This document shows, in pieces, positions 35,015-45,009 of a stretch of 64,000 nucleotides of DNA (within the stretch, counting starts at the first letter, position 1; each line of letters opens with the position of its first letter). This DNA is from Scytonema hofmannii PCC 7110 (lineage in GTDB: Bacteria > Cyanobacteriota > Cyanobacteriia > Cyanobacteriales > Nostocaceae). A program made the position numbers and the translations under genes. Below the pieces are notes generated by a model that did no database searches, was not told where the DNA came from, and saw only the letters and a list, made by a program, of their open reading frames with translations. The stretch covers positions 1,551,719 through 1,615,718 of the forward strand of contig NZ_KQ976354.1 in assembly GCF_000346485.2 (NCBI RefSeq), in the 5' to 3' direction.

Positions 35015-35954
35015 ACTACTCTCCATTGGAGGTGTTGGTAGTACTTCCAAAACCTATGGTCCCGTTGTTGCTAATGTGGTTGAGATGAACGTCGTCACAG
35101 GAAGTGGTGAATGTATCAAATGCAGTCGCACGCAAAAACCCGAATTGTATGATGCAGTCTTAGGCGGATTGGGAAGATGCGGTATTATCGTCAGCACCAC
35201 CTTGGAGTTACGCACAATAAAAAAATACATTCGTACTTTCCATCTGCTTTATGACTCTCTTGATGCTTGGATGCATGACCAAGTCTTGTTGGATAAAAGC
35301 AACCAGATAGACCATCTTGAAGGCTTTTGCTGGTCTTCTGCTAAAGGTATCCGTAACACCCCTAGTGGTAAGCGCTTCTTTACCCATTGGCTTTATGGAT
35401 TGCAACTTGGCGTAGAATATGATACTACAGCACCTTGTTTAAGCGACGTACTGAAGGGCTTGAATTATTGCCAGCTAATCCATACTGAAGATGAAGAAAC
35501 CGCAAGTCATGTTTTTCGCTACCAACCCCGCTTTGATATGATGCGGGAAACGGGTGCATGGAACCAAACTCATCCTTGGATAGATTGTTTCATCAGTGCT
35601 AAAACTTTGGCAGAAATCCTACCCGAAATTCTTGATATGTTACCCCTCAGTTTAGGTGATGGACACAGAGCCATAATGGTTGCATCCGATCGCCTACCTT
35701 ATCTCTTTATGATGCCACCAGAAGATGATATCTTGTGTTTCGCTATTCTTCCCGTGGCTGTTGCAACTCATGATACCAACAGTCTTGATATCTTAGAAAA
35801 AGTTCATCAAATGCTCTTAAATGCAGGTGGAAAACGCTACCTTTCTGGGTGGCTTGGCAGATCGGATTTTAATTGGAAACAGCATTATGGCAACCGTTAT
35901 GATACTTGGGTGACATTGAAGCAAAAGTACGATCCAGAGCGGATATTTGCCTAG
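35015..35954 (+). pseudogene. FAD-linked oxidase (cytokinin-dehydrogenase-like), 5'-truncated by the IS4-like element
   Basis: The C-terminal two thirds of a PCMH-type FAD oxidoreductase. It begins in the FAD-binding domain with LLSIGGVGSTSKTYGPVVAN then VVEMNVVTGSGE, followed by LGGLGRCGIIVSTTLELR, and ends RYDTWVTLKQKYDPERIFA, the usual C-terminus of berberine/cytokinin-dehydrogenase-type enzymes. The first 120 or so residues, including most of the FAD pyrophosphate site, are missing. The first codon in frame (TTG 35010) lies inside the element's right end. No second half exists left of the element. Confidence 0.75.
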
Positions 35955-35983
35955 AGCATCAGCACAGGATTTCAAAGCTGGCT

Positions 35984-36054
35984 AAAAAACCTGGTTTCTC
36001 TCTGTGGTCAAGCTTGATAACTTATATACTCAACTCGAAGAAAGCGGGTTTTTG
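35984..36054. repeat. Hairpin repeat, AACCCGGTTTCT family, full copy 3
   Basis: AAAAAACCTGGTTTCTCTCT ... GAAGAAAGCGGGTTTTTGG around an AGCTTGATAA centre. More diverged than the copies at 4951 and 20067, with mismatches in the stem. Confidence 0.65.
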
Positions 36055-36179
36055 GTATTCCTGTATCGACGTTCTCGGTGTCACTTCTACTTTTCAAAAA
36101 AACTGGACTTGGTTTTGTTAATACGGGCAATTAATGGGAACCCTAGACCTAGAAGTAATTTTAGTCTAAAACTAAGGCA

Positions 36180-38100
36180 GTGGCAATTTCCTACAATTTC
36201 CAAATTCCGGGTTACAATATTCTAGAAGTTATCCACTCTGGAGGCAATACTAGTATCTATGGTGGTACTGTAGTTGCCACTCATACCCCCATTGTCCTTA
36301 AAGTTTTACTAGATGATTACTTCTCCTTAGAAGCAATTGCCCGGTTCAAACACGAATACTCTATCTCAGCTAAACTTGACCATCCTAATATTGTCAAAGT
36401 TTTAACTTTAGAAACTTACGATAAAAAATTGGCACTGGTTTTTGAAGATTGCGACGGCATCAGTCTCAAAAAGTATCTCGAATCCCACAAACCTTCTTTG
36501 CAACTGACTCTTCAAGTTGCAGTTGCGATCGCCAGTGCCCTCGCCTACATTCATGACAACCACATTATTCACAAAGACGTTAAACCATCCAACATCATTA
36601 TCGCAACAGTAGGAGGTATGAGGCACAAGAGAGATCCCTTCTGCACTCAACCGTCTACCTTAATTATTAAACTGACTGACTTCAGCATCGCCTCACGGTT
36701 AAGCAAGGAAACACCACAACTTGTCAACCCCAACCAACTAGAAGGAACACTGGCATATATGTCGCCAGAACAAACAGGACGAATGAATCGTAACCTGGAC
36801 TACCGCAGCGACTTCTACTCATTGGGCGTTACACTCTATGAAATGCTAACCGGACAATTACCTTTTACCAATGATGAGCCTTTGGAATTGGTACACGCCC
36901 ATATTGCAAGACAACCAACACCAATCCAACAGCTTGTACCAAATGTCCCCAGCACTGTCGCCGCCATTGTCCACAAGTTAATGGCAAAAAATGCGGAAGA
37001 TAGATACCAAAGCGCCAAAGGATTATTGGCTGATTTACAGCAATGTTTAGAGCAGCTTAACACTACAGGCGCGATCGTTGATTTTACACCAGGTAAAGTT
37101 TATAATTTAAAAATTTTGACAGCGATCGCTCAAAAGCAACTCCAAGAATCGATAGGAATTGGATTGCAAACTCTCAAGAAACTAGAGATAGACTTTCCTG
37201 AAGAGCCAACTGATGAGTTCGTGAATCAGGTACTGGTAGAAACAGACTCCTTGATTCTCAGAAATAATCTTCAAAGTTTACTTAATTTACCTACAATGAC
37301 CGATCTAAATTCCATAGCAGCTATGGAAATTTTAGATACAATTTCCACTGCGGCTTATTCAGTCTCTCCCAAGCTGATGCTATTAATCAACTTGTTGCGA
37401 ATAAAATTATCTTTACTACATGGAAACTGTTCTTCTTCTGCTATTGCTTATGCAGCTTATGGACTTATTCAATGCGGTGTGCTTAATGATTATGAATTGG
37501 GCTATGAATTGGGAAAAATAGCACTTGATTTAGCATCAAATATTAATCAAGTTATCCATTCTTTTATTTTTACGATTCTCTCACACAACTTGTTCTATAT
37601 AACTCTCAACCAGACTCAGAACAAAAGCATATAATTAGCCAAGTACAAACCACTCAAGAAAAAATGAAAAAGTGGGCAGAATTAGCCCCTATGAATTATT
37701 TACATAAATTCTATTTAATAGAAGCAGAAATATATCGATGCCAGGGTGAAAACTACCAAGCAATGGATTATTATGACCGTGCTATTACCCTTGCACAAGC
37801 TCAGGGCTATATCCAAGAAGTTGCTATTGCTAACGAACTAGCTTCTTTATTTTACTTAGAATTGGGTAGAGAAAAAATAGCTAAAGCCTATATACATGAA
37901 GCTCACTATAGCTACATCCGTTGGGGAGCAATAGCAAAATCTTCAACCCGTTTTTTACGACTAAGCCAGTTGGGAAAGGGACGGGATTAGGTTTATCAAT
38001 AAGTTACCAGATAGTCACAGAAAAGCATGGAGGGAGTTTAGAGTGCATATCATCGCCGGGAGATGAGACAACTTTTATAATAAAAATTCCCTACCTATAA
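36180..38100 (+). pseudogene. Hybrid Ser/Thr - His kinase, decayed into three pieces
   Basis: Starts GTG at 36180. Residues 10-290 form a complete-looking Ser/Thr kinase domain (ALVFEDCDGISLKKYL, HIIHKDVKPSNIII, LTDFSIASRL, GTLAYMSPEQTGRMNRNLDY RSDFYSLG). The sequence then jumps to the tetratricopeptide-like part (AIAQKQLQESIGIGLQTLKK), so the AAA/STAND ATPase domain normally between them is missing. The frame stops at 37634 and resumes as 37664-37990 (NYLHKFYLIEAEIYRCQGEN). A last piece, 37969-38100 in a different frame, is the end of a histidine-kinase ATPase domain (GKGTGLGLSISYQIVTEKHG). These multidomain kinases are usually near 1800 residues; about half is gone. Only the kinase domain could still be made. 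Confidence 0.75.
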
Positions 38101-40868
38101 TGTAAGTTTTTCGCGTAAATGCTCAAGGATGCTATACGATTTACGATCGCTGCTACTGCAATCATTGGTAAACCCACCAGCAAACAGAACAACCATTGAT
38201 TTAAGTTTAATGGTGTAGTATAAAATAAATTGTTCATCAAACTCCACTGGCTAAAAATAATTTGCAAAACTACAGTACAAATGATTCCAGTGATAATTGC
38301 TCTTGCATCTTCTATCTTTTGTCTGATTCCACGAAGATTATTGATAATGGCAACCCCTAATTTGCTAATACTTAAAAGATAAAAAATTCTTCCTACAACT
38401 AAAGCTTGAATTGCCATAGTACGAGCTAAGTCAATATTTCCTGTGGTTTGCTCTATCCATTCAAATACACCAAAAATTAAAATCCAATTAAAGACAGAAA
38501 TTATCAGGATGCGTCGTACTAAGCTTTTAGAGAGCAATGATTGATTGGGATTGCGTGGTGGTTGTTTCATCACCTCCTCGGATTTTGGTTCAAAAGCTAA
38601 GGGTACAGTCATAGTTATAGAATTCACCATGTTTAGCCACAGCACTTGTAAAGATAAAATGGGTAACTCTCTAGCAAGCAGTACACTAATCAAAATCGTC
38701 ATCGATTCACCACCGTTAACTGGAAGAATGAATGCGATCGCTTTAAGTAAATTTTGGTAAACTGTTCGCCCTTCCTCAACGGCTGCTTCTATCGAGGCAA
38801 AGTTATCATCTGTCAAAATCATGTCTGAAGCCTCTTTGGCAACTTCAGTACCAGCACCCCCCATTGCAATCCCAATATCTGCTTGTCTGAGGGCTGGTGC
38901 ATCGTTGACACCATCCCCCGTCATGGCAACGATTTCACCTTTAGACTGTAGTGCTTCAACAATACGAAGTTTTTGTTCTGGTGCAACACGAGCAAATACC
39001 ACCCCATCTTCCACTGCTGTAGCAAGTTCGTGTTTTTCTATTTGGGCCAGTTGACTTCCTGTAAAAGCAGGAACTTTACCATTTTTGTTAAACCCCATAC
39101 GAGAAGCAATTGCTGCTGCAGTCACAGCATGATCTCCGGTAATCATCTTGACTTTAATCCCAGCTTCTTGACAAGCTTGCACTGCCCTTACCGCTTCTGT
39201 TCTGGGTGGATCGATCATTCCTTGCAACCCTAAAAAAATCAAATCCTGTTTGATGTCTGTATGCTCTACTCTCTCATGAGATTCTGACACGTATTTCTTT
39301 GCAAAAGCTAGCACTCGTAAACCTTGATGTGCCATCGTATCAACTTCTTGATGCACGGTTTCTGCCTCTAAGGGAGTTAAATTTCCTTGAGAGTCCAGCA
39401 TTTGTTGGCAGCGATTGAGAATAGCTTCTACCGAACCTTTAACATAAATAGTTCTTAGTAAAGAGTTTTCTTTACTCCCGCTCTCATGCAAAGTTACCAT
39501 GTACTGAAACTCAGATTCAAATGGAATAGCATCAAGCCGGGGCATTTTCTGTTCGATGTCGGTGCGAGTGAGTCCAACTTTACTCGCAACAGCAACTAAT
39601 GCTCCTTCTGTCGGATCGCCAAAAACCTGCCATTGGTCATGTTTTTTTTCTATGTGGGAATCATTACACAACAACCCAGCTATTAAGCATTCTTTAAGGG
39701 CGGGGGCGTTCTTCCAATTGACTGGATTTTCATCTAGTAAAATTTGTCCTATAGGAGAATAACCCGTACCAGTCACTATAAAGTTTTTGCCTCCTGCATA
39801 AATAGCTTGTACTGTCATTTGGTTTTCTGTTAGAGTCCCTGTTTTATCCGAGCAAATAACAGTAGCACCACCGAGGGTTTCTACTGCGGGTAACTTGCGA
39901 ACAATAGCATGACGCCGTGCCATGCGGGAAACACCTATTGCCAAGGTGACTGTCACCACAGCTGGCAATCCTTCTGGAATGGCACTGACTGCAAAAGCAA
40001 CAGCCGCTTCAAACATTTCTGCCCAAGAGTAGCCATATCCCAATCCAACGGCAAATACGAGTGCTGCTATTCCTAAAATGACGTACAGCAGGGTTTTGCT
40101 AAATTTATCAAATTTACGAGTTAAGGGAGTTTTTAAACTGGTTCCTTGTTCCATTAACTGAGAGATGCGCCCGGTTTCCGTTGCTTCTCCAGTTGCAACA
40201 ACTACACCTCTACCACTACCAAACGTAACAAAGCTGCCAGCATAAGCCATATTTGTACGTTCTGCTAAAGGTGTGTCGGGGCGGAGAGATTGCGTATCTT
40301 TTTCAACAGCAACAGATTCGCCAGTGAGGGCTGATTCATTGACTTGTAAATTTCGTGCTTGTATAAGACGTACATCGGCTGGAACTTTATCTCCAGATGC
40401 AAGGAGTACTATATCTCCTGGGACTAGTTCAGTAGAAGGAACTTGTACCTTTTCACTGTTGCGTAGGATGGTTGCGTTTGTTTCAACTGAAGAAGCGAGA
40501 GCAGCAATGGCACTTTCTGCTTTAGATTCTTGTACAAAACCAATAATGGCATTAATCAGCGTCACACCCCAAATCACTCCAGCATTCACCCACTGTCCGA
40601 GTAAAGCCTTAATTGCACCTGCAACTAGCAAAATGTATAACAGAGGTTGATGAAATTGCAAGAGGAATCTGACAAAAGGGCTTTTTCCTGGTTTGCCCTT
40701 AAGTTCGTTAGCACCAAAATGCTCCTGCCGTTTTGTCACCTCGGCAGCAGTTAAACCTGTTTCTAGATTTGTGTCTAAATGTCGAGCAATTTCCCGCTCA
40801 AGTAGATTGTGCCATTGATGTTCTTGTACTTGACTTGTGACTGATGCTGCCATATTGTTTGCTTCCAT
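38091..40868 (-). CDS. P-type cation-transporting ATPase (type II)
   Basis: ATP-driven cation pump of the inner or plasma membrane. The 925-residue protein has all catalytic signatures: [12 protein letters not shown] (actuator), [17 protein letters not shown] (phosphorylated Asp), and [20 protein letters not shown] with MG following (hinge). M4 has [12 protein letters not shown], typical of calcium-type pumps. The M6 segment reads [18 protein letters not shown] instead of the NLVTDG of SERCA-type calcium pumps, so the ion is uncertain (Ca, Na, K or H). The N-terminus is cytosolic; ATG 40868 or the Met five codons on are both possible. It is divergent from the antiporter gene; a direct-repeat motif lies in the shared 294-bp promoter region. 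The 3' end overlaps the kinase relic by ten bases. Confidence 0.9.
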   Translation of the reverse strand: MEANNMAASVTSQVQEHQWHNLLEREIARHLDTNLETGLTAAEVTKRQEHFGANELKGKPGKSPFVRFLLQFHQPLLYILLVAGAIKALLGQWVNAGVIWGVTLINAIIGFVQESKAESAIAALASSVETNATILRNSEKVQVPSTELVPGDIVLLASGDKVPADVRLIQARNLQVNESALTGESVAVEKDTQSLRPDTPLAERTNMAYAGSFVTFGSGRGVVVATGEATETGRISQLMEQGTSLKTPLTRKFDKFSKTLLYVILGIAALVFAVGLGYGYSWAEMFEAAVAFAVSAIPEGLPAVVTVTLAIGVSRMARRHAIVRKLPAVETLGGATVICSDKTGTLTENQMTVQAIYAGGKNFIVTGTGYSPIGQILLDENPVNWKNAPALKECLIAGLLCNDSHIEKKHDQWQVFGDPTEGALVAVASKVGLTRTDIEQKMPRLDAIPFESEFQYMVTLHESGSKENSLLRTIYVKGSVEAILNRCQQMLDSQGNLTPLEAETVHQEVDTMAHQGLRVLAFAKKYVSESHERVEHTDIKQDLIFLGLQGMIDPPRTEAVRAVQACQEAGIKVKMITGDHAVTAAAIASRMGFNKNGKVPAFTGSQLAQIEKHELATAVEDGVVFARVAPEQKLRIVEALQSKGEIVAMTGDGVNDAPALRQADIGIAMGGAGTEVAKEASDMILTDDNFASIEAAVEEGRTVYQNLLKAIAFILPVNGGESMTILISVLLARELPILSLQVLWLNMVNSITMTVPLAFEPKSEEVMKQPPRNPNQSLLSKSLVRRILIISVFNWILIFGVFEWIEQTTGNIDLARTMAIQALVVGRIFYLLSISKLGVAIINNLRGIRQKIEDARAIITGIICTVVLQIIFSQWSLMNNLFYTTPLNLNQWLFCLLVGLPMIAVAAIVNRIASLSIYAKNLHYR

Positions 40869-41027
40869 ACGATTACCGGACAGAGCCGATTAAAAACATA
40901 AGCGTGGCTGATGAGTGGGGATATTTTAATTATTTTTAAGGTATGTCATATGCACATCTTTAACTGATACACAGCAGAGATGCCATTAATTCCCACTATC
41001 AAATTATCTAAAGAGAATTTAAAAGAT

Positions 41028-41046
41028 AAATGTGATTAAAAAGTGA
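41028..41046 (-). promoter_or_regulatory. Direct-repeat motif TCAC-N7-TCACATTT, copy F
   Basis: On the minus strand: TCACTTTTTAATCACATTT. It is in the region between the P-type ATPase (minus) and the antiporter (plus). A TAGATA box follows 17 bases after the motif on the minus strand. Same 11-bp period as the five copies at 44278, 45980, 47444, 49516 and 53590. Confidence 0.6.
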
Positions 41047-41162
41047 CGCAAGATAAGCAAAGAGGTTAAAGCCATTTTATTTTTATGCCTAAAAAAAATT
41101 TTATACAGTTATAAACTAGTACAGATAACCAGTACCTTTATCCCTATTTTCACAATAATTAT

Positions 41163-43244
41163 ATGACATATCTTGGAATGCATCTAGAAACCTGGTATCA
41201 AGTTCTCACGGAACCTTTGACTTTTTCAGTGTTGTTTACGGCTCCGATAACTGCTCCAGTGCCTGTTTTCCTCATAATTATGGCAATTATGCTAATTGCT
41301 CCGCTCTTATTTGAGCGGTTTAAACTTCCTGGAGTTGTTGGGTTAATTTTAGCAGGAATGGCTGTCGGTCCTTATGGATTACATCTTTTAGAAAGAGATA
41401 AAACAATTATATTGTTGGGTACAGTAGGATTACTCTTTCTGATGTTTATGGCAGGACTGGAAACTAGTCTGAATGACCTCAAGTACAATGCTGATAAAGC
41501 TGTTATCTTTGGAATGGCTACTTTTGTTCTTCCAATGATGTTTGGTACAGTAGCAATGCTACTTTTAGGGTATTCATTTCTAGCTTCTATATTGGTAGCA
41601 TCTTGTTTTGCTTCTCACACACTATTGGCATTACCAATAGTGAGTAAGCTAGGAATTATGCGAAGTCAGGCCATAACAGCAACTTTGGGAGGAACTTTAA
41701 TTACAAACGTATTGGCGCTTTTAGTTTTGGCAATTGTTGTTAAAGCAAATCAAGGTAGCCTTAATCTAAGTTTTTGGTTATTTCTGATTCCATCTTTAAG
41801 CATCTATACTTTTGCTACGCTCTGGGGAGTGCCTATAGTGGGACGATGGTTTTTTCGTCGTTTTGGTCATGATGAAGGAGCAGAATTTACATTTGTTTTG
41901 GCTACTTTATTTGTGGTTTCCTATGCAGCAGAATTGATTGAAATTGAGCCAATTATTGGGGCTTTTCTAGCTGGGATAGCTATTACTCAACTCATTCCTC
42001 AATTGAGTCCCTTAATGAATCGCATCCAATTTATTGGTAACACCTTATTTGTTCCATTTTTTCTCATTTCAGTAGGAATGCTTATCAATCCTACCATTTT
42101 GATGAGCGAACCTCGCTCTTTGTTAGTGGCGGGAGTGATGATAGTTACAGAAGTTATTAGTAAATTTTTGGCTGCATGGGGACCGGGTAAGTTTTTTGGT
42201 TTTAAATTTCCCAGCATCATGGTTATGTTTGGTCTTTCAGTGGCTCAAGCAGCATCAACATTGGCGGCAATTACTGTAGCTTTCCAGATTAAACTTGTAG
42301 ATCAAGTTACTGTTAATGGCATTATTGCCATGATTTTAGTCACCTGTATTGCTTCACCTTCTATAACAGCACGTTGGGGTCAAGGTATCAAGTTAGATGA
42401 CAGAACTTCAACGGATGATGGAAAACAGCCATCGGATAATCCCTTTGCCGCAGATCGAAATTTACGTATTTTAGTACCTGTTGCTAATCCTGATACTGAA
42501 AATAATCTACTTCAATTGGCTCTTATTTTGGCTAAAAAAACTGGGGGAACTTTACTACCTTTGCATATTATTCTTGATAATCAAGAGCCAAGAACGCCGG
42601 ATATTAAGGCGCAACAAAACCAATTATTAGCTGCGGCAGAAACTGCTGCTCATGCTGCTGTTACAGCAGTTGAAGCGATTGGTAGAGTTGATGACTCAGT
42701 TGATAAGGGAATTTTGCGAACTGCTCGCGAACGCAATGCTGATGTTATTGTGTGTGGGTGGAAAGGTTTCTCCACTTATACAGAAAACTTTTTTGGTAGT
42801 GTGATTGATAATGTTGTCAATCATACAATTGTGCCAGTTATTATCGCTCGGTTTTCTCATCCTATTAAAAGTACAAAACAAGTTTTTTTAGCTTTTACTG
42901 AAATTGAGATATCATCTCCTGTTTTTCAACATTCAGTATCTCTAGCACAAGTTCTGGCAGTAGAACTTAAAGGATCGCTACAACTCTTACACGTGTTGCC
43001 CCGTACTCGGCATATACCTCTTAATTTAGAAGAAATGGGTTTGAATTCAGAAGTTTCTGTTCAGCGAGTACGAGGAAACTTTATTCATAAAATTTCTATG
43101 GTTGTAGGGAAAGATGATTTGCTGGTATTAACTGCTGGCACTCATTCCGATACATTGGGATTGCCGAGTGTGGGAATTCAACCAGAAGCGATCGCACGCT
43201 CTCATAGAGATATTTCTTTAATTGTTGTTCATTTTCCTCGATAA
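41163..43244 (+). CDS. CPA2-type cation:proton antiporter with universal-stress domains
   Basis: Kef/NapA-like Na+ or K+/H+ exchanger. The 693-residue protein has about 12-13 membrane helices between 30 and 410, with the family segments LPGVVGLILAGMAVGPYGLH, TVGLLFLMFMAGLETSLNDL and EPIIGAFLAGIAITQLIPQL. Residues about 440-690 form one or two cytosolic universal stress protein domains (LRILVPVANPDTENNLLQLA; FFGSVIDNVVNHTIVPVIIA). They probably regulate transport through nucleotide binding. The ATG is preceded by an AT-rich leader without a clear ribosome binding site. Shared promoter region with the P-type ATPase suggests joint control of ion homeostasis. Confidence 0.9.
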   Translation: MTYLGMHLETWYQVLTEPLTFSVLFTAPITAPVPVFLIIMAIMLIAPLLFERFKLPGVVGLILAGMAVGPYGLHLLERDKTIILLGTVGLLFLMFMAGLETSLNDLKYNADKAVIFGMATFVLPMMFGTVAMLLLGYSFLASILVASCFASHTLLALPIVSKLGIMRSQAITATLGGTLITNVLALLVLAIVVKANQGSLNLSFWLFLIPSLSIYTFATLWGVPIVGRWFFRRFGHDEGAEFTFVLATLFVVSYAAELIEIEPIIGAFLAGIAITQLIPQLSPLMNRIQFIGNTLFVPFFLISVGMLINPTILMSEPRSLLVAGVMIVTEVISKFLAAWGPGKFFGFKFPSIMVMFGLSVAQAASTLAAITVAFQIKLVDQVTVNGIIAMILVTCIASPSITARWGQGIKLDDRTSTDDGKQPSDNPFAADRNLRILVPVANPDTENNLLQLALILAKKTGGTLLPLHIILDNQEPRTPDIKAQQNQLLAAAETAAHAAVTAVEAIGRVDDSVDKGILRTARERNADVIVCGWKGFSTYTENFFGSVIDNVVNHTIVPVIIARFSHPIKSTKQVFLAFTEIEISSPVFQHSVSLAQVLAVELKGSLQLLHVLPRTRHIPLNLEEMGLNSEVSVQRVRGNFIHKISMVVGKDDLLVLTAGTHSDTLGLPSVGIQPEAIARSHRDISLIVVHFPR

Positions 43245-43440
43245 AGTGTTAATGAAAAGAAGTGTTATCCCACTTATCTAAAACATCTTGAAATAAAACT
43301 TTTTCTATCCAGGTTTTTGCAACTACAGCTAGAGGTATTGCCATTAACAATCTCAAGGCTCCAAAAAAAGTTGTAAACAAGATTTGAGATGTTAGAGTCA
43401 CAGCAGGTAGCATTGCTACCTGTTTTGCCATGTTGAAATT

Positions 43441-43671
43441 GTGCGTTAACGCTCGTAAGGAGAAAGAAGGAAGAAGGAAGTTGTATCCCCATCAATAAAT
43501 TGAGGGGATTTTCAGAGTGAAAAACCTTTATGAATCCATCAATAAATTGAGGGGTTACTTAACGCTCGTAAGAAGGAAGAGGGAAGACCGAAGTTGTATC
43601 CCCATCAATAAATTGAGGGGATTTGAAATGGCAAGAACAAAATCTTACTTTTCCATCAATAAATTGAGGGG
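43441..43671. repeat. Array of four CCATCAATAAATTGAGGGG repeats within a 115-bp tandem duplication
   Basis: The 19-bp motif CCATCAATAAATTGAGGGG occurs identically at 43489, 43536, 43602 and 43653 (spacings 47, 66 and 51 bp). Copies 1 and 3 share a longer leader (TTAACGCTCGTAAG ... AAGTTGTATCC), so a unit of 113-117 bp was duplicated. Intervals are purine-rich (GAAGGAAGA). Spacing is too uneven for a normal CRISPR array. Confidence 0.7.
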
Positions 43672-43770
43672 CTTCTACCTTAGGAAGGAGGAAGAGAGAA
43701 AGAGCAGACGGAAAATTCTTTCCAACTTCGGCCTTTCTTCTTCCTCCTTCCTTATTTTCGGTGAAAGTCA

Positions 43771-43851
43771 GACAAAGTGGACAAGCCTTCCTGGGATTGT
43801 AAGCCAGAATACAGATCGCCCTTGTTGTTTATAAGGCTTGTCCACTTTGTC
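43771..43851. repeat. Hairpin with 19-bp perfect arms (GACAAAGTGGACAAGCCTT)
   Basis: The arm GACAAAGTGGACAAGCCTT (43771-43789) pairs perfectly with 43833-43851 across a 43-bp loop. It lies inside the AI-2E relic and looks like a small non-autonomous insertion. Confidence 0.6.
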
Positions 43852-44277
43852 AGGGATTAATGCAGGGGCTTTTGACCCATTTGTCAGAAGAAAGAGAGTT
43901 AGACTTTGAGATATAAACGAAAATCCCAACCTTCTTCCCTCTTTCCTCTTCCTTCTTCCTTATTTTGGTAAAAGGCGGCACTATCAGCCAGATAAAGCTA
44001 ACCAAAAATGCTATTAAGATAAAAAGACTTAGAAAAACTGCTAGAGAACGCTTAATATGTAACTTTTGTATTTGTAGAACAAGCTGATTTAATGCAGTTG
44101 CTAATACGATCGCTGTAAACAGCAGCAAAATCAGTTGCCGAATTTGCCAAAGAATATACAAGCAAGCTACTAAAGTAAAGAAACCAATCCATTGTCCAAG
44201 TTTCACGGGTATTCAAATACTCTACAAAAACGACTTGCAAAAAAGCCAGTAAATAGTTTCCATAATTTATAGATAAA

Positions 44278-44296
44278 AAATGTGAAGAAAAAGTGA
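44278..44296 (-). promoter_or_regulatory. Direct-repeat motif TCAC-N7-TCACATTT, copy E
   Basis: On the minus strand: TCACTTTTTCTTCACATTT, identical over 19 bases to copy A at 45980. It lies 72 bp upstream of the AI-2E relic start and between that gene and the divergent pstS relic. Confidence 0.65.
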
Positions 44297-44583
44297 GCGC
44301 AAATAATATTACTGCCACAGCAATTAGATATCACTTTTGAATCACATTTATTTCTAATACTAGACAAGTAAGTCAGCATGATTAAAGTCAACTGGTGAGG
44401 AGCATCATTAAGTCAAGCTTTCAGGTGTCTTTACACTTTGTCATGAAGTCATGTAGTTAGGTTTACTTGCGCCTAAGTAAGTCGATTGAAATCAACTATG
44501 TTACGAAACGTAAACAAGTTTCAAAACTATTTGCATAGCAAACAAGCAAATTCTATTCATAATTTTTTTGGAGAAAAATCACT

Positions 44584-45009
44584 ATGCCGTTAAAGTTTTT
44601 CAGTTTTGATTCGACTCGTTGTACTTTCGTAAGTGCTGTCACTGCACTAGCAGTTGGGCTAGTTTCTTGCCAACCACCAACCCAAACCCCAACCACTACA
44701 TCTCCTGAAACTACACCAGCACCAGATACTGCTACAGGTAGCACGACTGCTATCAGTGGTGCAGGTGCTTCGTTTCCAGCCCCTCTATATCAGCAATGGT
44801 TTGTAGAATACAATCGACAAAATCCTAATGTTCAGATAAGTTACCAATCCATTGGAAGTGGTGCGGGGATAAATCAGTTTTTGGCTCAAACTGTAGATTT
44901 TGGAGCGACTGATGCACCACTTAGTGCGGAAGAACGCCAAAAGTTTCCAGCAATAGCTACCAATCCAAAGAATAGAGAAATTAGGATGATTATATTGATA
45001 ACTGAATAG
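44584..45009 (+). pseudogene. PstS-type phosphate-binding lipoprotein, N-terminal part only
   Basis: Begins as a normal phosphate ABC transporter substrate-binding protein. It has a signal sequence with lipobox ALAVGLVSC (Cys near residue 29), then a Thr/Pro linker, the phosphate-binding start SGAGASFPAPLYQQWFVEYN, and SIGSGAGINQFLAQTVDFGA with TDAPLS. Conserved sequence ends near residue 125 (EERQKFP). The remaining codons read antisense into the mechanosensitive-channel fragment, and stop at 45009. Full PstS is over 330 residues, so about two thirds is lost. GGAG lies ten bases before the ATG, and the promoter region is intact. Confidence 0.75.

Larger units (their letters stand above)
43249..44206 (-). 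pseudogene. AI-2E family transporter, interrupted and gutted
   Basis: N-terminal piece from ATG 44206: MKLGQWIGFFTLVACLYILW then QIRQLILLLFTAIVLATALN and LIVPPF, to about 43960. C-terminal piece 43431-43249: FGALRLLMAIPLAVVAKTWI then EKVLFQDVLDKW. Both match the AI-2E/PerM-type membrane protein family (about 350 residues), but the central 200 residues are gone. They are replaced by about 500 bp of purine- or pyrimidine-rich repeats, a hairpin and a 19-bp repeat array. The upstream promoter motif (44278-44296) is intact. The gene is dead. Confidence 0.7.

Noticed and set aside
38545-40650. Plus-strand frames opposite the P-type ATPase
   Set aside because: Antisense shadows. The ATPase motifs account for this strand.
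43489-43671. CRISPR array
   Set aside because: Repeat units are short (19 bp), spacers are 28, 47 and 32 bp and partly duplicated with the repeats, and no cas genes are in the window.
43517-43834. A 105-codon plus-strand frame with repeated SINKLRGF peptide
   Set aside because: The peptide repeat is only the translation of the 19-bp DNA repeats. The frame crosses a hairpin and pyrimidine-rich filler and has no homologue-like sequence.
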